Below are positions 7,383 to 16,688 of a stretch of DNA of 64,000 nucleotides, in pieces (position 1 is the first letter of the stretch; each line of letters starts with the position of its first letter). The stretch spans positions 3,596,001 through 3,660,000 of the forward strand of contig NZ_OZ253579.1 in assembly GCF_965263005.1 (NCBI RefSeq). Reading direction: 5' to 3'. The stretch comes from Rariloculus sp965263005 (GTDB lineage Bacteria > Pseudomonadota > Gammaproteobacteria > Steroidobacterales > Rariloculaceae). The notes under the pieces were generated by a model. The model did not search any database, had not been told where the DNA came from, and was given only the letters and a program-made list of their open reading frames with translations. Position numbers and translations under genes: made by a program.

Positions 7383-9847
7383 ATTTGCTCCAGTCGCGGG
7401 AACTTGACGACCATGCCGGGAGTGACGATATCCAGATCGAGATCGGGATTGTATTGGCGGAGCAACCACACGGGCACCAGGTAGGTGCTCTGTGCCAGGA
7501 GCCACAACGACTCGCCGGATCTGACGACATGGTCCTCGACGTTGGCGATCCGATAGGCGGAAAAGAACGACTCCTGAAGCTCCTGCTGGTATGAGGTTCT
7601 GCGTTGCTCGAAAACGCTCGCCTGGACCGCGGAGAAATCGAGCTTGATGCGTTGCCCGAGCATGACGGCCCGCGTGAACGGCAGACCGTTCAGGTCGCGC
7701 AGGCGCTGGGTTCTGATGCCGAGCCAATCGGCATAGTGACCGAGTGTCTCGCGCGCCTGCACTTCGATCGTGCCGTCGTCCGAGACCGAATAGTCGCTCG
7801 GATCCGCCGCGAGCGCGGCCTGGATGCTGTCGAGCGCATTGCCGTCGGGCGCCTCCCCGGCGGCGCCGCTCTGCCTGGCGCTCAGCGCAACGATTATGGG
7901 CGGACCGACAAACTCCTCGCCGACCGTCGACGCCGAAGCCGCGGGCTGCCGCGAAGCTTCGTTGTCGGCGATTCCAATGTTGAGGGATTCGCTGACAGGC
8001 GGCTCGACCGCGGCCGCTGCGACAGCCGCAGCCGGCTCGCCGGCCTGTACGTCGACCGCGGCAGCAGCAACGACCGTCGCGTCGTCAGCTTCAGCCTCTG
8101 CCGCTCGCGCCTGCACGGCCGCCGCCTCGGGCGCCCGGGCTGCCACAACCGGAGTCTCGGGCGGCGCACCGGCCGAAGCGGAAGCCGGTATCGTCAGTAC
8201 CTGGCCGGGATAAATCAGATTCCTGTTGCCGACGCCGTTGGCTCTCGATAGCGCGGCTTCCTCGACGCCGAACGCTCTCGCGATGAGAGCGATGCTGTCC
8301 CCGCGCCGAACGATGTACGCGCCATTGCCGGACCCCTGCCCGCCCGCCGCCAGTGCCAGCGTCGGCGGCAGCGAAGGGCCCGTAACCGGCAGCGTGATCA
8401 GTTGCCCGGCACGGATGAAATTGCGGTTACTCAGGCCGTTGATCCGCACGAGCGCGGCCAGACTGACCCGGTATTGCTCAGAAATTTCAGACAGCGTCTC
8501 GCCGCTGCGCACGCGGTGATACTCATCGGGGCGTTGCGCGGCATAGCGATCCTCGGCCGGCAGGTTTGCAAGCAACGTGCGTGGAGCCGCGCCCGCAGTT
8601 CTCGGCAGACGCAGCTCGAACCCTCTCGGGACGAACTTGTCACCGGCCCACACCGTGTCGGCGAGCGCCGGGTTGAACCGTCTGAACTCGTCGAGGTTCA
8701 TGCCGAGAACACGGCTCAACGTCCGTGCTTCGACATAGTCAGGAACGCTTGCAAGGACGAAATCGGCGGGGGGATCGAGGTCGAGGGGTCCGAAATAGCG
8801 CTCGGCGTTGGTGTCGATTTCCAATGCCGCGAGAAACGCGACGTAGAAATTTCTCGATGCGAAGCCGAAACTACGACCTTTGTAGTCGCGCACGACGGCG
8901 GCGATGTCATCCGTACCGAGTTGCCGGACGGCACGCCGCATCCCGCCGAGTCCGTGATTGTACGCGGTCAACGCGAGCGGCCAGGTCTGGATAACGGAGT
9001 AATTGTCCTGCAGCAGCTTGGCCGCGGCGTGGGTCGACATGAACGGGTCTCTGCGCTCGTCGACGATGTGATCGATCCGCATGTATCTGAGCCCGGTGGA
9101 GCGCGTGAACTGCCACATGCCTGCCGCGCCGGCACTGGAGTACGCGGTCGGGGCGAACGAAGACTCGACGTGAGGCAGAACCTTGAGCTCTCGCGGCAGC
9201 CCTCTGTCGTCGAGGACTTTTTCGATGTAGGACCGCCATCGCCCTGAGCGGATCAACCCGGCACGAAACCGGTTCGCCTGTCCGAGTTGGAAGCGCAGCC
9301 GCCCGGCCGCTTGTCTGAGCTCTGCGTTACTGACGTCCGCGGACCACAGCGACAACACGCGCGCTTCCTCGGTGCTCAGATTGCCCCGCTCGCCGCTTGC
9401 GAGCCTGGTCAGGATCTCTTGATAGTGCGCTGTCCTGTTTTGAATGGTCCTGCGCCGCTGCCGGGCGCTTGCCGATGCGTCGACCGTTTCGTAGACGATG
9501 CTGAGGTTCTCGGTGTCGTGGAGGAACCCCGCGTCGGTACCGATTTCGGTGTATACGCGAGTCCAGAACTCGACGGCGGGAACGAGCTCAGCGGGTCTCG
9601 GAAAATTTGTGCTCGAATCCTGGGCTGACGCGACTCCAGTGAACAGCATCGCCAGTGCTATCGATAGCAGCCCGCGGTAAAAGTCCCGCGTCGCACCGAG
9701 ACCGGCGAGGCGCCCGGCCGGCAAGGCGCGAGGAGGGAGCATATCGGGAATATTCGACCGACGAGCAACGTGGACGGCCGGGAAGCATCGCCGGTCGCAT
9801 GCAGCGGGACTTGTACCACGGGCTGCTCGGATAGCCACCTTCCTCAT
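7379..9847 (-). CDS. LysM-domain lytic murein transglycosylase (MltD-like) with an element inside its signal peptide
   Basis: A periplasmic peptidoglycan lyase of 822 residues. The SLT core contains LPHVESSFAPTAYSSAGAAG, where the glutamate is catalytic, then AGMWQF and LALTAYNHG. Three clear LysM repeats and a weaker one follow (for example HRVRSGETLSEISEQY, YIVRRGDSIALIARAF and HVVRSGESLWLLAQS). The start at 9847 is fixed by a strong GAGGAG seven bases upstream. After seven codons (MRKVAIR) the frame enters a palindromic element (9664-9829) and leaves it in frame at LSIALAMLFTGVASA, so 54 residues split the n-region from the hydrophobic core of the signal peptide. The TAG stop is also the end of another element copy. 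Confidence 0.88.
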   Translation of the reverse strand: MRKVAIRAARGTSPAACDRRCFPAVHVARRSNIPDMLPPRALPAGRLAGLGATRDFYRGLLSIALAMLFTGVASAQDSSTNFPRPAELVPAVEFWTRVYTEIGTDAGFLHDTENLSIVYETVDASASARQRRRTIQNRTAHYQEILTRLASGERGNLSTEEARVLSLWSADVSNAELRQAAGRLRFQLGQANRFRAGLIRSGRWRSYIEKVLDDRGLPRELKVLPHVESSFAPTAYSSAGAAGMWQFTRSTGLRYMRIDHIVDERRDPFMSTHAAAKLLQDNYSVIQTWPLALTAYNHGLGGMRRAVRQLGTDDIAAVVRDYKGRSFGFASRNFYVAFLAALEIDTNAERYFGPLDLDPPADFVLASVPDYVEARTLSRVLGMNLDEFRRFNPALADTVWAGDKFVPRGFELRLPRTAGAAPRTLLANLPAEDRYAAQRPDEYHRVRSGETLSEISEQYRVSLAALVRINGLSNRNFIRAGQLITLPVTGPSLPPTLALAAGGQGSGNGAYIVRRGDSIALIARAFGVEEAALSRANGVGNRNLIYPGQVLTIPASASAGAPPETPVVAARAPEAAAVQARAAEAEADDATVVAAAAVDVQAGEPAAAVAAAAVEPPVSESLNIGIADNEASRQPAASASTVGEEFVGPPIIVALSARQSGAAGEAPDGNALDSIQAALAADPSDYSVSDDGTIEVQARETLGHYADWLGIRTQRLRDLNGLPFTRAVMLGQRIKLDFSAVQASVFEQRRTSYQQELQESFFSAYRIANVEDHVVRSGESLWLLAQSTYLVPVWLLRQYNPDLDLDIVTPGMVVKFPRLEQI
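9664..9829. repeat. Palindromic CTAG element, copy 2 (166 bp, inside the transglycosylase leader)
   Basis: Full-length copy with end tetranucleotides ATAG (left) and CTCG (right) and ends CAGCCCGCGGTAAAAGTCCC and its near-complement. It lies inside the signal-peptide codons of the transglycosylase gene. Because a copy adds 162 bases net, it leaves the reading frame intact and brings no stop codon in that frame. Confidence 0.9.
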
Positions 9848-10108
9848 CTGCAAACTCCTCCCCCGGCAACGTGCGCCCCGTCGATACCGATGCGCCCCGT
9901 CGAGCCTATACCGATTATGTTCGATTATCCGCTGTTTGTCTCCGCGAATCGTCGCAGTCTTGTCTCAGCACCAGACTATGATCGTGCCTTAACCCCATGC
10001 TTTTCGGCCAGCCCGCCCGCGCGCAACCCCGAAACGATCGACTTTTTCAATCGCGTTCGGACCGCGGACTGAGTTGATGCCACCGCAGACCATTGGCATT
10101 AGCTGCCG

Positions 10109-10615
10109 CTAGCGCCGGGTCAGTTCGCGGATGATCCCGGCGTGCTCGCAGTACTGCGCGATCAGGACTTCAGCCGGCGGCATTTCGAAATCGTCGAACT
10201 CGAAGCCTGGCGAAACCGTGCAGCCGCCGAATGCCCATTTCGCGTTCGCGGCGAGGCGCGCGGCTTGCCAATGCCCGGCTTCGACGAGCGTCGTCGGGTC
10301 GCCGCGATCGAGTTCGGTCGTGAGCAAACGCGTCGTATGACGGCGCTCGTCATCGATGACATGCAGCTCAAGCGGACCGCCGGCGTACAGGTGCCACAGC
10401 TCGTCAGTCCATTTGACGCGGTGAAACGCGGAAAACTGGTCTGCGCTCAAAAGAAAATATATCAGCGTCCCGCCGCGGCGGCCCGCCGCGTGACCGGGCG
10501 GTACGGCCGGGTGCTCGACGGAGACCGCCGATCGATAGACTTCGCGGAAAAACCCTCCTTCGGGGTGCGGCGTCATGCCGAACCGTTCGACGATACGCCT
10601 TACGTCTTCATCCAT
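10109..10615 (-). CDS. DUF985 cupin family protein
   Basis: A 168-residue single-domain cupin. Hallmarks of the family are PHPEGGFFREVYRS near the N terminus, the TLIYFLLSADQFSAFHRVKW strand and LWHLYAGGPLELHVI, followed by a GCTVSPGFEFDDFEM strand near the C terminus. Family members are small cytoplasmic proteins of unproven function, some with sugar-isomerase-like folds. It is transcribed away from the aldolase gene that starts 95 bp further on. No operon partner is visible. Confidence 0.88.
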   Translation of the reverse strand: MDEDVRRIVERFGMTPHPEGGFFREVYRSAVSVEHPAVPPGHAAGRRGGTLIYFLLSADQFSAFHRVKWTDELWHLYAGGPLELHVIDDERRHTTRLLTTELDRGDPTTLVEAGHWQAARLAANAKWAFGGCTVSPGFEFDDFEMPPAEVLIAQYCEHAGIIRELTRR

Positions 10616-10710
10616 GCGCGATTGTCATTCTCGGCGGGGTTTCTCTCGAGTTCGACGGCGCCTACGGTATCATGACATGCAGCGTAGCCTATAAGGTCGA
10701 GGAGGAGCCC

Positions 10711-11532
10711 ATGTCCGTGGCGAGAGGTTTGACGCGGCGCGGGATGCTGACGACGACATTGGCGGCCGGACTCGTCAACGCCGTGCCGTTCGGCCGCCTG
10801 GCCGCGCAATCGGACACGATCGATGAGCGAGTCGAGTTTCGGCGTCTCATCGCGGCCAACCGCATCCTCGCAAACGAGGGCGTCGTCGATGCGTTCGGCC
10901 ATGCGAGCGTGCGCGACCCGCGCGATCCCGAGCGCTACGTGATGTCGCGATCGAGAAGCCCGGAGCTCGTCGAGTTCGCCGACCTGATGCTGTTCGAATC
11001 GGATGGCACACCGGTGGATCGGGCCGACCGGACACCCTACGGCGAGCGCATGATTCACGGCGCTGTCTACGAAGCGCGCGAAGACGTCAACGCCGTCGTC
11101 CATAACCATGCTTACGCCCTGCTTCCGTTCGCTATCACGGACGTGCCGCTCAAGCCCGTCGTGCACACGGCATCCGTAATCGGCTCGGAGATCCCCGTCT
11201 GGGACATCGGGGAGCGGTTCGGCGCTACCGACATGCTCGTGCGCACCATGGAGCAGGGTCGCGACCTCGCCGCGACGCTCGGCGGCAATACCTGCCTGTT
11301 GATGCGCGGCCACGGTGCCGTCGTCACCGGCCGCACAATCCAGGAAGCCGTCGTGACGAGCGTCTATCTGCAGATCAATGCCGACGTTCAACTCAGGGCG
11401 ATGGCGATCGGCGAACCCAATGGGCTCTCCCCTGAAGAGATCGAACTCTCGCGGGCCACCCAGTTCTCCCCGCTCGGCCTGGATCGCGCCTGGGAGTATT
11501 TCTGCGCGCGCGCAGGTGTTGATCCGGCCTAG
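10711..11532 (+). CDS. Class II aldolase/adducin family protein with Tat-type signal
   Basis: A 273-residue class II aldolase fold protein (fuculose-phosphate aldolase-like, Zn-dependent). Metal ligands are visible in VHNHAYALL and MRGHGAVV, with a glutamate expected in PYGERMIHGAVYE. The N terminus carries LTRRGMLTTTLAAGL, a twin-arginine-like export signal ending near AAQS, which is unusual for an aldolase family that normally acts in the cytoplasm. The start at 10711 follows GGAGGAG by three bases; an earlier in-frame ATG at 10672 would add 13 residues. The TAG stop is part of element copy 3. Substrate unknown. Confidence 0.87.
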   Translation: MSVARGLTRRGMLTTTLAAGLVNAVPFGRLAAQSDTIDERVEFRRLIAANRILANEGVVDAFGHASVRDPRDPERYVMSRSRSPELVEFADLMLFESDGTPVDRADRTPYGERMIHGAVYEAREDVNAVVHNHAYALLPFAITDVPLKPVVHTASVIGSEIPVWDIGERFGATDMLVRTMEQGRDLAATLGGNTCLLMRGHGAVVTGRTIQEAVVTSVYLQINADVQLRAMAIGEPNGLSPEEIELSRATQFSPLGLDRAWEYFCARAGVDPA

Positions 11533-11694
11533 CAGCCCGTGGCAAAAGTCGCGCTGCATTCGACCGGGGATGCATCCCGGCCGTCTACGTTGCTCGTCGG
11601 TCGAATATGCCCGATATTCTCCCTCCTCGCGCCTTGCCGGCCGGGCGCCTCGCCGGTCTCGGTGCGACGCGGGACTTATGCCACGGGCTGCTGG
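11529..11694. repeat. Palindromic CTAG element, copy 3 (166 bp)
   Basis: Full-length copy from CTAG (11529-11532, containing the stop of the class II aldolase) to CTGG (11691-11694). The ends are near-perfect inverted repeats starting GCAGCCCGTGGCAAAAGTC. Inner arms CCCGGCCG and CGGCCGGG flank the apex GAATATGCCCGATATTC. It lies between the aldolase and the lectin-like gene. Confidence 0.92.
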
Positions 11695-11765
11695 CGGCCG
11701 GCCTCGAAGGAACGCCTGGATCGGTTACACTACAGTCGAAATACCAACAACTTGAGGGGATACCA

Positions 11766-12404
11766 ATGAAAGTGATGTCTGCGATAGTGTGCTCGCTTGC
11801 CATGACGCTGCTCGGTCTCGGTGTCGCCGGCGCGCAGGACTCTACCATGAGCTTTTTCATAACGGGCGAAGGCCCCGGCGATGGCGCCAATCTCGGCGGC
11901 CTCGAGGGCGCCGACGCGCACTGCGCGAGCCTTGCCGAAGGCGCCGGCGTCACGGGGAAGACCTGGCGCGCGTATCTCAGCACGAACGCCGAGGGCGGGA
12001 CCGCCGTCAATGCGCGCGACCGCATCGGAGCCGGGCCCTGGTACAACGCCAACGGCGTCATGGTCGCTCAGAATGTCGACGATCTGCACAGCGACAATAA
12101 CCAGCTGAGCAAGGAGAACTCGGTCAGCGAAACAGGCGGCGTGATCAACGGTCGCGGCGACTCACCGAACATGCACGACATCATCACGGGCTCAAACAGC
12201 GACGGGACCGTGGCCGATGGCACTTGCGGCAACTGGATGAGCAACGCTGGCGACGGCAGCGCATCGGTTGGTCACCACGATCGTGAGGGCGGCGGACCGG
12301 ATCCGACGTCGTGGAACGCCTCGCACGCCTCGCGCGGTTGCGGTCAGGCCGATTTGCAGGGCACTGGCGGCAACGGACTGTTCTATTGCTTCGCGATCGA
12401 CTGA
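11766..12404 (+). CDS. Secreted lectin-like (endostatin/C-type-lectin fold-like) protein
   Basis: A 212-residue exported protein. The signal peptide MKVMSAIVCSLAMTLLGLGV ends at AGA-QD. The mature part has LEGADAHCASLAEGAG and KTWRAYLST, then scattered cysteines including DGTCGNWMS and a terminal GLFYCFAID. This matches the DUF1554/lectin-like proteins found in Gammaproteobacteria and Leptospira. The start at 11766 is chosen because of GAGGGG eight bases upstream and a normal signal peptide; the longer open frame upstream only reads through the repeat element. A strong hairpin follows the stop. Confidence 0.8.
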   Translation: MKVMSAIVCSLAMTLLGLGVAGAQDSTMSFFITGEGPGDGANLGGLEGADAHCASLAEGAGVTGKTWRAYLSTNAEGGTAVNARDRIGAGPWYNANGVMVAQNVDDLHSDNNQLSKENSVSETGGVINGRGDSPNMHDIITGSNSDGTVADGTCGNWMSNAGDGSASVGHHDREGGGPDPTSWNASHASRGCGQADLQGTGGNGLFYCFAID

Positions 12405-12415
12405 ACGAACCGACG

Positions 12416-12457
12416 GTGGGGCGCGACGCCGCAAGCGATCGTGGCGTCGCGCCCCAC
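12416..12457 (+). terminator. Perfect 15-bp stem-loop after the lectin-like gene
   Basis: Arms GTGGGGCGCGACGCC (12416-12430) and its exact complement (12443-12457) enclose a 12-base loop, starting 12 bases after the stop codon. It lacks a T-run, so it may be a U-less terminator or an mRNA 3'-end stabiliser. It also insulates the homogentisate dioxygenase gene downstream. Confidence 0.6.
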
Positions 12458-12495
12458 TAGAATCGGGAACGGACCGTTAATTCGAACCGAGGATC

Positions 12496-13851
12496 ATGGC
12501 TTCGATCAGCCCCGGCATTCCCCATCCTCGTCCCGAACTCGCAGACGAGCTCGAGTACCAGCACGGGTTCGGTAACGAATGCGAAAGCGAGGCCCTGCCC
12601 GGGGCGTTGCCGGTCGGCCTGAGGTCGCCGCAGCGTCCGGCATACGGCCTGTATGCCGAGCAACTCAGCGGAACGGCGTTTACGGCGCCGCGCGCCAGCA
12701 ACCGGCGCAACTGGCTGTATCGCATCCGGCCTTCGGTCAAGCACGGCAAGTTCGAGACCGCGCCCGACGGCTTGCTGCGCACCGGCCCGATTCGCGATGC
12801 TCACACGCCGGCGGCGCAGCTTCGCTGGAACCCCTTTCCGATCCCGGCGAAACCGACGGACTGGGTCGACGGCCTCGTGACGCTCGGCGCCAACGGCGAT
12901 GCGCAGATGCAACTGGGCGTCGGGATACATCTTTATCTCGCGAACGAATCGATGACCGACCGGTTCTTTTTCAATGCCGACGGCGAGCTGCTGATCGTAC
13001 CGCAGCAGGGACGCTTGCGGCTGCATACCGAGTGCGGCGTGCTGCAGGCCGCACCTGGCGAGATCGCCGTCGTGCCGCGCGGCATGGTTTTCCGGATCGT
13101 TCTGCTCGACGGCCCGTCACGCGGCTATGTCTGCGAGAACTACGGCCAGGCGTTCACGTTGCCGGAGCGCGGGCTCGTGGGCTCCGACGGTTTCGCGAAC
13201 GAGCGCGACTTCATGACGCCCGTCGCGGCCTTCGAGGATCGCGAGGGCGACCTCGAGCTCATGACGAAGTACTGCGGCCGGTTGTTCGCTTGCCGAATCG
13301 ATCACTCGCCGCTCGATGTCGTGGCTTGGTGGGGCAACAACGTCCCGTACAAATACGATCTCGCGCGTTTCGCCGTTATCAACACGGTCAGTGTCGATCA
13401 TCCCGATCCGTCGATTTTCACGGTGTTGAGCTCGTGCTCCCACACACCTGGAGTCGCCAACGCCGATTTCGTGATCTTCCCGCCGCGCTGGCAGGTTGCG
13501 ACCGACACGTTCAGGCCGCCGCCCTATCATCGCAACATCATGAGCGAGTTCATGGGGCTGATCCACGGAGCCTATGAGTCGAGGCCCGAGGGCTTCCTGC
13601 CGGGCGGTGCGACCTTGCACAACTGCATGTTGCCGCACGGGCCCGCCGCCGAAGTCCACGAGAAAGCCTCGCGGGCCAGGCTCGAGCCGACCTATCTCGA
13701 CAACACACTGGCGTTCATGTTCGAGTCGCGCTATGTCATCCAACCGACGAAGCACGCACTTCAGGCGCCCGAGCTACAAGCGGATTACGCCGACTGCTGG
13801 GCGCCGCTACCGAAGCACTTCATGGGCAGGCCGAAGAGAGGGCCTCGATAA
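12496..13851 (+). CDS. hmgA: Homogentisate 1,2-dioxygenase
   Basis: Opens the ring of homogentisate to maleylacetoacetate in tyrosine/phenylalanine breakdown. Its 451 residues are near the family norm (about 430-450). The N-terminal GNECESEALPGALPVG and the iron-site region PPYHRNIMSEFMGLIHGAYE and LHNCMLPHGP carry the His, Glu and His ligands. WWGNNVPYKYDL is also diagnostic. The start follows GAGGATC. It is first in a run with a TRAP importer 6-18 bp downstream, suggesting uptake of an aromatic acid coupled to its breakdown. The later pathway genes (maleylacetoacetate isomerase, fumarylacetoacetase) are not here. Confidence 0.96.
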   Translation: MASISPGIPHPRPELADELEYQHGFGNECESEALPGALPVGLRSPQRPAYGLYAEQLSGTAFTAPRASNRRNWLYRIRPSVKHGKFETAPDGLLRTGPIRDAHTPAAQLRWNPFPIPAKPTDWVDGLVTLGANGDAQMQLGVGIHLYLANESMTDRFFFNADGELLIVPQQGRLRLHTECGVLQAAPGEIAVVPRGMVFRIVLLDGPSRGYVCENYGQAFTLPERGLVGSDGFANERDFMTPVAAFEDREGDLELMTKYCGRLFACRIDHSPLDVVAWWGNNVPYKYDLARFAVINTVSVDHPDPSIFTVLSSCSHTPGVANADFVIFPPRWQVATDTFRPPPYHRNIMSEFMGLIHGAYESRPEGFLPGGATLHNCMLPHGPAAEVHEKASRARLEPTYLDNTLAFMFESRYVIQPTKHALQAPELQADYADCWAPLPKHFMGRPKRGPR

Positions 13852-13869
13852 CCGCCCGTGAGAACCGCG

Positions 13870-14886
13870 ATGCGTAGCCTGTTCCCCACCGCGGGCGCCC
13901 TGCTCTGCCTGGCATGGGCCGCACAGCCGGCGGCGGCACAGGAAGAGGCGCAATACCGTCTCAAGCTCAGCACCTACGTCCCGTCGGTACATCACCAATA
14001 TTCCGTCACCTTTGTCAACTGGGCAAACGAGCTTGCGGAACGGTCGAACGGCCGGCTCGTGCTCGACATGTACCCTGCCGAGCAGCTCGGCAAACTCAGC
14101 CAGCAGTACAACCTCGTGCGCCGGGGAGATGTCGATATCGCGTTCGTGCTCCACGGCATACCGGCCGGACGCTTTCCGCTCACGGAGCTCGCCCACTTGC
14201 CGATGCTGTTCAGAAGCGGCGAGCAATCCGCTCAGGTGCTCATGGATCTCGTGCCGGACTATCTCGCAGCCGAGCACCGGGGTGTCAGGATTCTGTATAT
14301 CTTCGGCCACTCTCCGGGAGTGATCTACACTGCGACGAGGCCGGTGCGTGTTCCGGAGGATCTGCGCGGACTGCGCATCCGCCATCCGTCCTCGGTCATC
14401 GGCGAGACCTTGCGGACCTGGGGCGCTTCGCCCGCGGGGATGCCGGTCAGTGAGCTCGCGAGCAACCTCGACAAGGGCGTCATCGACGGTCTCGTCATGC
14501 CCTACGACGGCGGCTTCGGCTTCAGGCTCGCGCCGTATCTCGATTACGCGACCGAGATATTCAGCTACGTCAACACATTCGCCGTCGTCATGAATCAGCG
14601 AAGCTACGACGAGTTGCCTGCCGACCTGCAACGGCTCATAGACGATACGACCGGCAAACGCGCGGCGCGCGAGGTCGGCGCACGCTGGGACGCGATGGAA
14701 GTGCCGGGCAAGGAGTACATGCTCGCCAACGGCGTTGAGATCATTTCGCTGAGCGACGCCGAGCGCGCCGTGTTCGCCGAGGCCGCGGCAGACTTCGTCG
14801 AGCGCCGGATCGCCGCCGCCGAGGCCAGAGGTCTGCCCGCGAGCGAATTCCTTGCCCGCCTGCGCGAGCTCGCGGCGCAATACTGA
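13870..14886 (+). CDS. TRAP transporter substrate-binding protein, DctP family
   Basis: Periplasmic receptor of a TRAP importer, about 338 residues. The signal peptide ends near AAAQEE. Mature features include VPSVHHQYSVTFVNWANELA and the conserved carboxylate-contacting arginine region RGLRIRHPSS. The ATG at 13870 is preferred; a GTG at 13858 is the alternative and would add four residues. It directly follows hmgA and overlaps the small permease gene by one base, so all four genes should be one operon. An aromatic or phenylacetate-like acid is a plausible ligand by context only. Confidence 0.9.
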   Translation: MRSLFPTAGALLCLAWAAQPAAAQEEAQYRLKLSTYVPSVHHQYSVTFVNWANELAERSNGRLVLDMYPAEQLGKLSQQYNLVRRGDVDIAFVLHGIPAGRFPLTELAHLPMLFRSGEQSAQVLMDLVPDYLAAEHRGVRILYIFGHSPGVIYTATRPVRVPEDLRGLRIRHPSSVIGETLRTWGASPAGMPVSELASNLDKGVIDGLVMPYDGGFGFRLAPYLDYATEIFSYVNTFAVVMNQRSYDELPADLQRLIDDTTGKRAAREVGARWDAMEVPGKEYMLANGVEIISLSDAERAVFAEAAADFVERRIAAAEARGLPASEFLARLRELAAQY

Positions 14887-15377
14887 TGTTCTGGATGATG
14901 AACGTCCTGACCAGGGTACTCGCGATGCTGCGCATTATCGCGACGGTCTCGCTCCTGTTCATGATGCTCGTAACGATCGTTGACGTCACGATGCGCAGCG
15001 CCCTCAACGAGCTTGTCCTCGGGACCGTCGAGCTCGTTCAGCTCGCGCTCGTCGCAACGGTCTTTCTCGCACTGCCGGAGACCCTGCTCCGCGGTGAGCA
15101 CATCACGGTCGACGTGATCGATCACGCTTTGTCGCACACGGCATTGCGCCGGCTGCGGCGGACCGCGGCGTTGGCAACGCTCCTGCTTGCCGCCGTGCTG
15201 GCCTGGAGGGCAATTCCTCCGGCGCTCGATACGATCACGATCGGCGATCTGACGACGGATCTCGGAATCTCGCTGTTCTGGTACTGGCTGCCCCTCATCA
15301 TTGGAGCGGTAGCGGGCGCGGCAGCCGCGCTGGCCTATGTCGTCGGCGAGTTCCAGGCTCGATCAGAGGAAGAGTGA
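14886..15377 (+). CDS. TRAP transporter small permease, DctQ family
   Basis: A 163-residue integral membrane protein with four predicted helices (about residues 12-35, 45-65, 90-112 and 130-155), as expected for DctQ. The TGATG junction with the receptor gene indicates translational coupling. It pairs with the large permease encoded 3 bp downstream. Confidence 0.9.
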   Translation: MFWMMNVLTRVLAMLRIIATVSLLFMMLVTIVDVTMRSALNELVLGTVELVQLALVATVFLALPETLLRGEHITVDVIDHALSHTALRRLRRTAALATLLLAAVLAWRAIPPALDTITIGDLTTDLGISLFWYWLPLIIGAVAGAAAALAYVVGEFQARSEEE

Positions 15378-15380
15378 AGC

Positions 15381-16688
15381 GTGGCGACGGAGTTGATCGG
15401 CCTGCTGAGCATTCTGGCGATCATTGCCCTGGTGCTGCTCAGGATCCCCGTGGCGGTTGCGATGGGTCTCGTCGGCACGATCGGTTATGTGATCATCGAC
15501 GGTTGGTCGGCGGCGCTCAACAGGCTCGGCAACACCCCGTTCGAGCTCGCCGAAGGCTACTCGTTTTCCGTCGTGCCGTTGTTTCTGCTCATGGGCGCAG
15601 TCGCGTCGCGCTCCGGCATGAGCCGGGATCTCTTTCGCGCGGCGAACGGTTTGTTTTCGGGCAGGCGCGGCACGGTCGCGATGGCGGCCGTCGGCGCGTG
15701 CGCGGGTTTCGGCGCGATCTGCGGCTCGAGCCTCGCGACGGCCGCAACGATGTCGCGGATCGCCATCCCCGAGATGCGCAAGCTCGGCTACGATGAGCGT
15801 CTCGCGGCAGGCGCGGTCGCTTCGGGCGGCACGCTCGGCATCCTCATTCCGCCTTCAGTCATCCTCATCGTCTATGCCGTGATTGCACAGGAATCGGTCG
15901 CGCAGTTGTTCGCGGCAGGCCTGATTCCGGGACTCGTCCTGACGGCACTGCATGTCGTCGTGATCTGGGCGCTGGTCACGCGACGGCCCGCGCTGGCGCC
16001 AGCCGCGGACCGAACGCTGAGCTGGCGCGAGCGGCTGCGCGACGTCATGGCGATGTGGCAAATGCTCGTGCTTTTCGTGATCTCGGTCGGCGGCATCTAC
16101 GCAGGCGTCTTCAGCCCGACCGAAGCCGCGGCCGTCGGCTGCCTCGGCGCGATCGTGCTCGGCTTCGCGACCAGGCGCATCGGTTTCGCATCGGTCTGGG
16201 CGTCGCTCGGCGAGACCGTGCGTACGACCGCCGTGTTGTTCTTCATCGTGATCATGGCGTTCATCTACGCCTATTTCCTCGTATTGACGAGGTTGCCGCA
16301 AAACCTCGTCGAGTTCGTCACGGCGCTCGGCTGGTCGCCGCTTGCCGTCATGTTGCTCGTTATCGCGTTCTATCTGGTGCTCGGCTGCTTTCTCGATTCG
16401 ATCGGCATGATCCTCATTACCGTACCGGTATTTCTGCCCATGGTCATCGGGCTCGGCTACGATCCAGTCTGGTTCGGAATTCTCGTCGTGCTCGTCGTCG
16501 AGATCGGCTTGATCACCCCGCCCGTCGGCATGAATCTCTTTGTGATCCGCGCTCAGCAGTCGGATATCTCGATCGCGACGCTGTATCGAGGCGTATTGCC
16601 GTTCCTGTCGGCAGGCGCTCTGCTTATCGCGTTGCTGCTCGCGTTTCCGAATCTCGCGCTATGGCTGCCGCGCGTGCTGTACGGCTAG
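15381..16688 (+). CDS. TRAP transporter large permease, DctM family
   Basis: A 435-residue membrane protein with about a dozen helices, forming the transport channel. Conserved DctM segments include CGSSLATAATMSRIAIPEMR, GGTLGILIPPSVILIVYAV and GLITPPVGMNLFVI. It starts at a GTG three bases after the DctQ stop. It is the last gene of the hmgA-TRAP unit; the coding sequence stops in GGCTAG just before the decayed island. Confidence 0.94.
   Translation: MATELIGLLSILAIIALVLLRIPVAVAMGLVGTIGYVIIDGWSAALNRLGNTPFELAEGYSFSVVPLFLLMGAVASRSGMSRDLFRAANGLFSGRRGTVAMAAVGACAGFGAICGSSLATAATMSRIAIPEMRKLGYDERLAAGAVASGGTLGILIPPSVILIVYAVIAQESVAQLFAAGLIPGLVLTALHVVVIWALVTRRPALAPAADRTLSWRERLRDVMAMWQMLVLFVISVGGIYAGVFSPTEAAAVGCLGAIVLGFATRRIGFASVWASLGETVRTTAVLFFIVIMAFIYAYFLVLTRLPQNLVEFVTALGWSPLAVMLLVIAFYLVLGCFLDSIGMILITVPVFLPMVIGLGYDPVWFGILVVLVVEIGLITPPVGMNLFVIRAQQSDISIATLYRGVLPFLSAGALLIALLLAFPNLALWLPRVLYG

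Noticed and set aside
11607..11765. Upstream extension of the lectin-like protein
   Set aside because: It is translated repeat element; the ATG at 11766 has a ribosome binding site and a signal peptide.
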